Shown here: one piece after another, positions 6,810-10,540 of the stretch
How positions within the stretch are numbered: the stretch's first letter is position 1
Layout: every line of letters starts with the position of its first letter
Assembly (NCBI GenBank): GCA_002333125.1
Contig: DDBM01000081.1
Span: 606 to 11,145 of the forward strand
Origin: Moraxellaceae bacterium UBA2032
Lineage (GTDB): Bacteria > Pseudomonadota > Gammaproteobacteria > Pseudomonadales > Moraxellaceae
DNA: 10,540 nucleotides
Direction of reading: 5' to 3'
The notes under the pieces: model-generated
Database searches by the model: none
What the model was told of the DNA's origin: nothing
Seen by the model: only the letters and a program-made list of their open reading frames with translations
Made by a program: the position numbers and the translations under genes

Positions 6810-6813
6810 AGGA
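6810..6813 (+). promoter_or_regulatory. Ribosome binding site fixing the sohB start
   Basis: AGGA at 6810-6813 is six bases before the ATG at 6820. A possible TTG start at 6814 touches it directly and could not use it. The ATG is therefore the start. The resulting N-terminus, Met-Ile-Asp-Leu-Leu, also matches the E. coli SohB beginning as I recall it. Confidence 0.85.
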
Positions 6814-6819
6814 TTGTTC

Positions 6820-7857
6820 ATGATTGATTTACTGTTGCAATACGGTTTGTTTTTGGCAAAAGTAGTCACGGTGGTGGTTGCCGCGCTGTTTATTATTATT
6901 ACCATTGCTAATGTAGGTGAGCGTCGTCGTCATCACGATGAAGATGGTGATATTGAAGTGATGCGCTTAAATGAGCGTTTTGAGCATTTTGCTAATACCT
7001 TACGCATGACCGTTTTAAACAGAAATGCGCTAAAAGCGTATTTTAAAACGCAAAAAGAAAAAGATAAAAAAGCCGAAAAAGAGCCTAAAGAAGATAGCAA
7101 AAAACGTATTTATGTGATTAATTTTAATGGTGATATGCGCGCGTCGGCTGTGGAAAACTTACGCCACGAAATTACTGCAATTTTAAGTATTGCCGATAAA
7201 GACAAAGATGAAGTGGTGCTTAACTTAGAAAGCCCTGGTGGTATGGTGCATGGTTATGGTTTAGCGGCTTCGCAATTGGCGCGTATTCGTCAGCATAATT
7301 TACCCTTAACGATTTGTGTGGATAAAGTCGCTGCCAGTGGGGGTTATATGATGGCGTGTTTGGCCAATACCATTATTGCTGCGCCATTTGCTATTATCGG
7401 CTCAATTGGTGTGGTGGCGCAATTGCCTAACTTTCATCGACTGCTTGATAAATGGGATATTGACTACGAGGTTTTAACCGCTGGCGAATACAAACGCACC
7501 TTAACGGTATTTGGCGAAAATACTGATGCAGGTCGTCAAAAGTTTTTGGCTGATTTAGAAGATACTCACATCTTATTTAAAGAATTTGTGACGGATTATC
7601 GTCCTAGCTTAGATATAGAAAAGGTCGCCACAGGTGAGCATTGGTATGGCAAACAAGCCGTTGGTTTAGGCTTGGTTGATAAGTTGATGACCAGTGACGA
7701 ATACTTGCTAACTGCCAGCCAAACCGCCGATATTTTTGCGATTCGTTTTATTCATAAACAAAATTTTATGCAAAAAGTAGGTTTAACCGCAGGGGCAACC
7801 CTCGATGGTGTGTTGGTTAAATGGTGGGAACGTTTAATACAAAAACCACGTTTTTAG
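6820..7857 (+). CDS. sohB: SohB, inner-membrane S49-family serine peptidase
   Basis: SohB is a membrane-anchored S49 (signal peptide peptidase A-like) protease facing the periplasm; in E. coli it was found as a multicopy suppressor of htrA loss. Its 345 residues match the E. coli length (349). A membrane anchor spans about 8-30, followed by a charged, Lys/Glu-rich linker (about 75-95) and the S49 domain. Visible motifs are LNLESPGGMVHGYGLAASQL (oxyanion region), VDKVAASGGYMMA with the nucleophile Ser173, and GSIGVVAQ. Lys225 in TAGEYKRTLT is the general base. RPSLDIEKVATGEHWYGKQA near the C-terminus is also typical. All dyad residues are kept. The gene lies 37 bases after nudC with no visible promoter, so it is probably the last gene of fimL-nudC-sohB, and a terminator follows eight bases after its stop. 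Confidence 0.95.
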   Translation: MIDLLLQYGLFLAKVVTVVVAALFIIITIANVGERRRHHDEDGDIEVMRLNERFEHFANTLRMTVLNRNALKAYFKTQKEKDKKAEKEPKEDSKKRIYVINFNGDMRASAVENLRHEITAILSIADKDKDEVVLNLESPGGMVHGYGLAASQLARIRQHNLPLTICVDKVAASGGYMMACLANTIIAAPFAIIGSIGVVAQLPNFHRLLDKWDIDYEVLTAGEYKRTLTVFGENTDAGRQKFLADLEDTHILFKEFVTDYRPSLDIEKVATGEHWYGKQAVGLGLVDKLMTSDEYLLTASQTADIFAIRFIHKQNFMQKVGLTAGATLDGVLVKWWERLIQKPRF

Positions 7858-7864
7858 TTAAATT

Positions 7865-7893
7865 AAGCCGCTTTTAAGCGGCTTTTATTTTTT
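7865..7893 (+). terminator. Rho-independent terminator after sohB
   Basis: AAGCCGCT (7865-7872) pairs with AGCGGCTT (7877-7884) around a loop of TTTA, giving an 8-bp GC-rich stem. The tail TTATTTTTT (7885-7893) follows. The T-tract runs straight into the ribosome binding site of the next gene. The reverse strand lacks a comparable tail, so it works mainly rightward. Confidence 0.88.
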
Positions 7894-7904
7894 AAGAGGC
7901 CGTC

Positions 7905-8879
7905 ATGAACGCATCACGCGCTAAAGCCCTGATTCAACAATGGACTCATCAAAAAAAACTCCCATCACAACAGCTTAATCAAGCCCTAAAACTTGCCAAT
8001 ATCACGCCCACTTCTCAGCATTGGTTTGGTTTTTTAGACAAATTATTATTGGCTAATGGCGGTGGTTTATTGGTTATAGGAGTGATATTTTTCTTTGCTT
8101 TTAATTGGCAACAAATTACCCGTTTTCATAAGTTTGCCTTAATTGAGAGCTTAGTTGTCGCAAGTTTGGCAGGCTATAGTTATTACTTTAATAAAGCCTC
8201 GTCAAAGGTATTTGTGTTGGCGGCATCGGTTTTTGTGGGTGTGTTATTGGCTTTTTATGGCCAAACCTATCAAACAGGTGCAGACACATGGCAATTGTTT
8301 TTTATGTGGGCATTGCTGATTACCCCATGGGTAGTGTTAGCACAATTTGCCAGTTTATGGCTCGTTTGGCTGATATTAGTTAATCTGAGTTTGTTTTTGT
8401 ACTATCAGGTTTTTCATGGTGTTTTTGGGCTGATATTTAGCGGTGACATCTTACAAATGGCGTTGTTTGGCGTAAATAGTGTGGCTTTATGCGTGTGGGA
8501 ATTGGCCGCAACACGTTATGAGTGGCTCAAAGGGCGCAGTGAAGTGCGTTTATTGGCTATTACCAGTGGTTTTAGTATCACATGGCTCATGTTGAGTTTT
8601 ATTTTTATTCATACGGCTAAAGAAGCTTATATACCACTGCTATATTGCCTGTGGTTGGGCATTTTTTATAGCGTGTATCGTTATAAAGTCAAAGACTTAT
8701 TTATGTTAGCTGGCGCAAGTTTTAGCGTGATTATTTTGTCAACCGCATGGCTTGCCGAAGTTTTGTTTAAGGCCAAAGATGGCGCAGTGCTATTTTTATT
8801 GGCCTTGTGGGTGATGTTTGCCTCGGGTGTGGTTATTCGTTGGTTAAAAGGCTTGGCTCAGGAGTTGCATCATGACTAA
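7905..8879 (+). CDS. DUF2157 domain membrane protein
   Basis: A 324-residue inner-membrane protein of unknown function. The first 45 residues are polar and helical, with a basic stretch at 13-20. About ten hydrophobic segments follow, roughly 48-66, 76-94, 102-118, 129-147, 149-167, 183-200, 216-236, 241-258, 264-286 and 291-313. The DUF2157 hallmark is GQTYQTGAD (119-127) followed by a Trp/Phe-rich membrane segment. AAGAGG at 7894-7899 lies five bases before the ATG and directly follows the terminator T-tract. The gene heads a three-gene cassette with DUF4401 and GDYXXLXXXXXR partners, and its last eight bases overlap the next gene. Joint work of the three proteins in the envelope is inferred from this coupling; no catalytic motif is seen. 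Confidence 0.9.
   Translation: MNASRAKALIQQWTHQKKLPSQQLNQALKLANITPTSQHWFGFLDKLLLANGGGLLVIGVIFFFAFNWQQITRFHKFALIESLVVASLAGYSYYFNKASSKVFVLAASVFVGVLLAFYGQTYQTGADTWQLFFMWALLITPWVVLAQFASLWLVWLILVNLSLFLYYQVFHGVFGLIFSGDILQMALFGVNSVALCVWELAATRYEWLKGRSEVRLLAITSGFSITWLMLSFIFIHTAKEAYIPLLYCLWLGIFYSVYRYKVKDLFMLAGASFSVIILSTAWLAEVLFKAKDGAVLFLLALWVMFASGVVIRWLKGLAQELHHD
8861..8879 (+). promoter_or_regulatory. Coupled stop-start junction between the DUF2157 and DUF4401 genes
   Basis: GGAG (8861-8864), seven bases, then ATGACTAA (8872-8879), which holds the start of the DUF4401 gene and the stop of the DUF2157 gene. The eight-base overlap with a Shine-Dalgarno inside the upstream gene indicates translational coupling. 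The next junction has the same design. Confidence 0.85.
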
Positions 8880-9930
8880 TCAAGACCTTGAGTTATGGCA
8901 TAAATTACAACAAGCAGAGCTAGTTAGTGGCGAGATGCCACCCACGCAGATTATTAATAACCCTTGGTATTTGCGTGTGCTGCAAGGTTTAACAGGCTGG
9001 TTTGCGGCATGGTTTTTGTTGGGTTCGGTGTTTGCAATTTTTCATGATTTTTTGCGTCAAGAGTCTATTGCTTTGGTTTTTGGTGTGATGTTTATTGTTG
9101 GGGCTTATTTTTTTTATAGGCTCAAAGACAGCGATTTTATAGGCCAATTTGCCCTAGCCATGAGCTTAACAGGCCAAGCTTTGTGTGTGTTCGCATGGCG
9201 TGATTTATTAGAAAACTCAACAATGGGTTGGTGGTTAATGTTTGCTATGGGCGTTAGTTTGGCGTGGCTCATGCCCTCGTTTATACATCGCTTTTTGTCG
9301 GCTTCGTTGGCGGTGTGGTCTTTAGTGGTAGTTTGTATTAGTTGGCCTATTGTGTGGTTAATGCCTGCTTCGATAGTCGGTGCAGTCACACTTATTTGGT
9401 TAACAGAGTCTAGGTGGCTCATTTATAGTGAGCGTGTACGTCCTATAGCCTATGCTTTAACCTTAGCTGCGTTAAATATGCACAGTATGACCTTGTTAGG
9501 CCCACATGAATTAGCCAGTTTAAATAATCATTATCAGGTAGCCAGTGGTCGATTTTTTATTCCGCTAAACGAAGTGCTGTTAGCCGCCATTTTTGTGTTA
9601 ATGGTGGCCGTTTTATTACAGCGTTATCAAGTTGTTTTTAAGTCTAAACGGGGCGTAATAGCCTTAGTTGCTGCGGTGAGTGTGGCGGCACTGTCGCAAG
9701 AAGCCATGGGCTTGGCAGTGGCATGGTCATTTATCTTATTGGGTTTTGCTAATAGTAATAAGGTGTTGTTGACTATAGGTGCATCAAGCTTTTGGCTGTA
9801 TTTAGCGCGTTATTATTATATTTTAGACATGACCTTACTCAATAAATCTTATTTGTTAATCGCAACGGGTCTGTTTTTATTGTTATTACGCCACATTGGC
9901 CATGTGTTGATGGAGAAACAAGATGCGTAA
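8872..9930 (+). CDS. DUF4401 domain membrane protein
   Basis: A 352-residue multi-pass inner-membrane protein of unknown function. After a polar N-terminus of about 30 residues comes PWYLRVLQGLTGWFAAWFLL (31-50), a typical opening of the family. Further hydrophobic segments lie at about 67-82, 92-108, 119-134, 143-163, 166-178, 190-208, 232-250, 260-275, 279-292, 298-312 and 325-340. The end carries LARYYYILDMTLLNKSYLL (311-329) and a TGLFLLLLR helix, also characteristic. No enzymatic motif is visible. It overlaps both neighbours by eight bases in each direction, so near-stoichiometric synthesis of the three proteins is likely. The family assignment is from recall of the conserved segments. 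Confidence 0.88.
   Translation: MTNQDLELWHKLQQAELVSGEMPPTQIINNPWYLRVLQGLTGWFAAWFLLGSVFAIFHDFLRQESIALVFGVMFIVGAYFFYRLKDSDFIGQFALAMSLTGQALCVFAWRDLLENSTMGWWLMFAMGVSLAWLMPSFIHRFLSASLAVWSLVVVCISWPIVWLMPASIVGAVTLIWLTESRWLIYSERVRPIAYALTLAALNMHSMTLLGPHELASLNNHYQVASGRFFIPLNEVLLAAIFVLMVAVLLQRYQVVFKSKRGVIALVAAVSVAALSQEAMGLAVAWSFILLGFANSNKVLLTIGASSFWLYLARYYYILDMTLLNKSYLLIATGLFLLLLRHIGHVLMEKQDA
9912..9930 (+). promoter_or_regulatory. Coupled stop-start junction between DUF4401 and GDYXXLXXXXXR genes
   Basis: GGAG (9912-9915), seven bases, then ATGCGTAA (9923-9930), combining the start of the last cassette gene with the stop of the DUF4401 gene. Spacing and overlap length equal those of the preceding junction. 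Confidence 0.85.
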
Positions 9931-10420
9931 ATACATGGTGTTAATTATAGGCTTATTTATTTTAGGCGCGGTTAATGTGTCTATTTGGCATAAAGAACAG
10001 TTATTAGCTAATGGAAAAACGGTATTTTTAGCTCTTGCACCTGTAGACCCACGCTCTTTAATGCAAGGCGATTATATGGCGTTGCGTTTTAAGCTAGAGC
10101 GAGACATTGCTCCCCAATTAACACACGACAAAACCCAAAATGCCGATGGTTATGTGGTGGTTAATGTTAATGCGCAAGGCGTGGGTGAGTTTGCTCAACT
10201 ACAAGATAATTTACCCGATGCCGTTAACTCTCAACAAGTAGCAATGCGTTATCGAGTCCGCGAAGGAAAAATTAAATTTGCTACTAATGCCTTCTTTTTT
10301 GAAGAGGGTAAAGGCGACATTTATGCCAAAGCACGTTATGGTGAGTTTAGAGTAGCAGACGATGGAGAATTATTATTACACGATTTAAGAGGTGAAGACT
10401 TACGCATTTTGCCAAAATGA
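9923..10420 (+). CDS. GDYXXLXXXXXR-motif membrane-anchored protein
   Basis: A 165-residue protein of unknown function, probably held in the inner membrane by one N-terminal segment (about 5-22) with the rest in the periplasm. The naming motif is exact: Gly49-Asp50-Tyr51, Leu54 and Arg60, within the conserved context APVDPRSLMQGDYMALRF (39-56). A second conserved part near the C-terminus is YAKARYGEFRVADDGELLL (134-152). The fold looks beta-rich, and no catalytic residues can be assigned. There is no lipobox, so it is a signal-anchor or cleaved export signal rather than a lipoprotein. It closes the DUF2157-DUF4401 cassette, with its start inside the DUF4401 gene. An accessory or assembly role for the two multi-pass partners is a guess from coupling. 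Confidence 0.9.
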   Translation: MRKYMVLIIGLFILGAVNVSIWHKEQLLANGKTVFLALAPVDPRSLMQGDYMALRFKLERDIAPQLTHDKTQNADGYVVVNVNAQGVGEFAQLQDNLPDAVNSQQVAMRYRVREGKIKFATNAFFFEEGKGDIYAKARYGEFRVADDGELLLHDLRGEDLRILPK

Positions 10421-10540
10421 GCGCGTTTGGTGAGCATAAAGGCATTGAAAACGCCTGAAATGCGAACAAATTAGCGATCACCGCGTAAGTCATACAAGAT
10501 GAGCTTAGCGGTTTTGACACAAACTCGGTTATGATGCGCC
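10421..10540. other. Downstream end of window, no gene recognised
   Basis: No open frame or clear terminator is seen. A small hairpin (AGGC 10440-10443 with GCCT 10453-10456, extended by two A/T pairs past a mismatch) lacks a T-tract. TATGAT (10530-10535) followed by GCGCC resembles a -10 box with a GC-rich discriminator as found before stable-RNA genes. However, the TTGACA at 10514-10519 is only ten bases away, too close for a normal promoter. Confidence 0.5.

Noticed and set aside
6814..6819. TTG start giving SohB two extra residues
   Set aside because: The AGGA at 6810-6813 touches this TTG; the ATG at 6820 has correct spacing and gives the family-typical N-terminus.
9114..9422. Minus-strand open frame of 102 codons within the DUF4401 gene
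   Set aside because: Antisense to a clear membrane protein gene; its length follows from the codon use of the sense strand.
10514..10535. TTGACA plus TATGAT as a promoter at the right edge
   Set aside because: The spacing is ten bases instead of about 17, and any gene it might serve lies outside the window.

Overview
The window reads as a chromosomal, core-genome segment of a moderately AT-rich gammaproteobacterium, most likely in the Pseudomonadales and perhaps Moraxellaceae-like. Two points support this. The left half carries the mltD-gloB-yafS-rnhA-dnaQ neighbourhood known from both Escherichia coli and Pseudomonas. The middle carries fimL followed directly by nudC, an arrangement I associate with Pseudomonas aeruginosa. 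No insertion sequence, phage gene, CRISPR array, rRNA or tRNA gene was recognised, and base composition and codon use look even throughout by eye.

Layout. At the left end, on the minus strand, lie the first 339 codons of the lytic transglycosylase gene mltD, cut by the window edge, and gloB (glyoxalase II) upstream of it. Only 15 bases separate the gloB start from the divergent plus-strand start of a YafS-type methyltransferase, so the promoters of both must lie inside the opposing genes. From there to the right end every gene is on the plus strand. The tight unit yafS-rnhA-dnaQ (gaps of 7 and 3 bases) encodes the methyltransferase, RNase HI and the DNA polymerase III proofreading exonuclease. 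A 336-base gene-free stretch follows, with a candidate promoter and an imperfect inverted repeat. Next comes fimL-nudC-sohB: a type IV pilus/Chp scaffold, an NADH/NAD-cap pyrophosphatase overlapping fimL by one base, and a membrane S49 peptidase. This unit ends at a clear intrinsic terminator.

Eleven bases beyond the terminator's T-tract begins a three-gene cassette of uncharacterised membrane proteins: a DUF2157 protein, a DUF4401 protein and a GDYXXLXXXXXR-motif protein. They are coupled by two 8-base gene overlaps of identical design, each with GGAG seven bases before the start codon. The last 120 bases hold no recognisable gene.

Best leads. The DUF2157/DUF4401/GDYXXLXXXXXR cassette is the strongest candidate for an undescribed system: conserved families, strict translational coupling, no known function, and a start so close to a terminator that expression must pass through it or its hairpin. 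FimL carries two degenerate Hpt-like copies, at its two ends, in which the phosphoacceptor histidine position is Glu and Gln; this fits a scaffold rather than a phosphotransfer protein. The sohB start is placed at the ATG at 6820, not at a TTG six bases upstream, because the ribosome binding site abuts the TTG.
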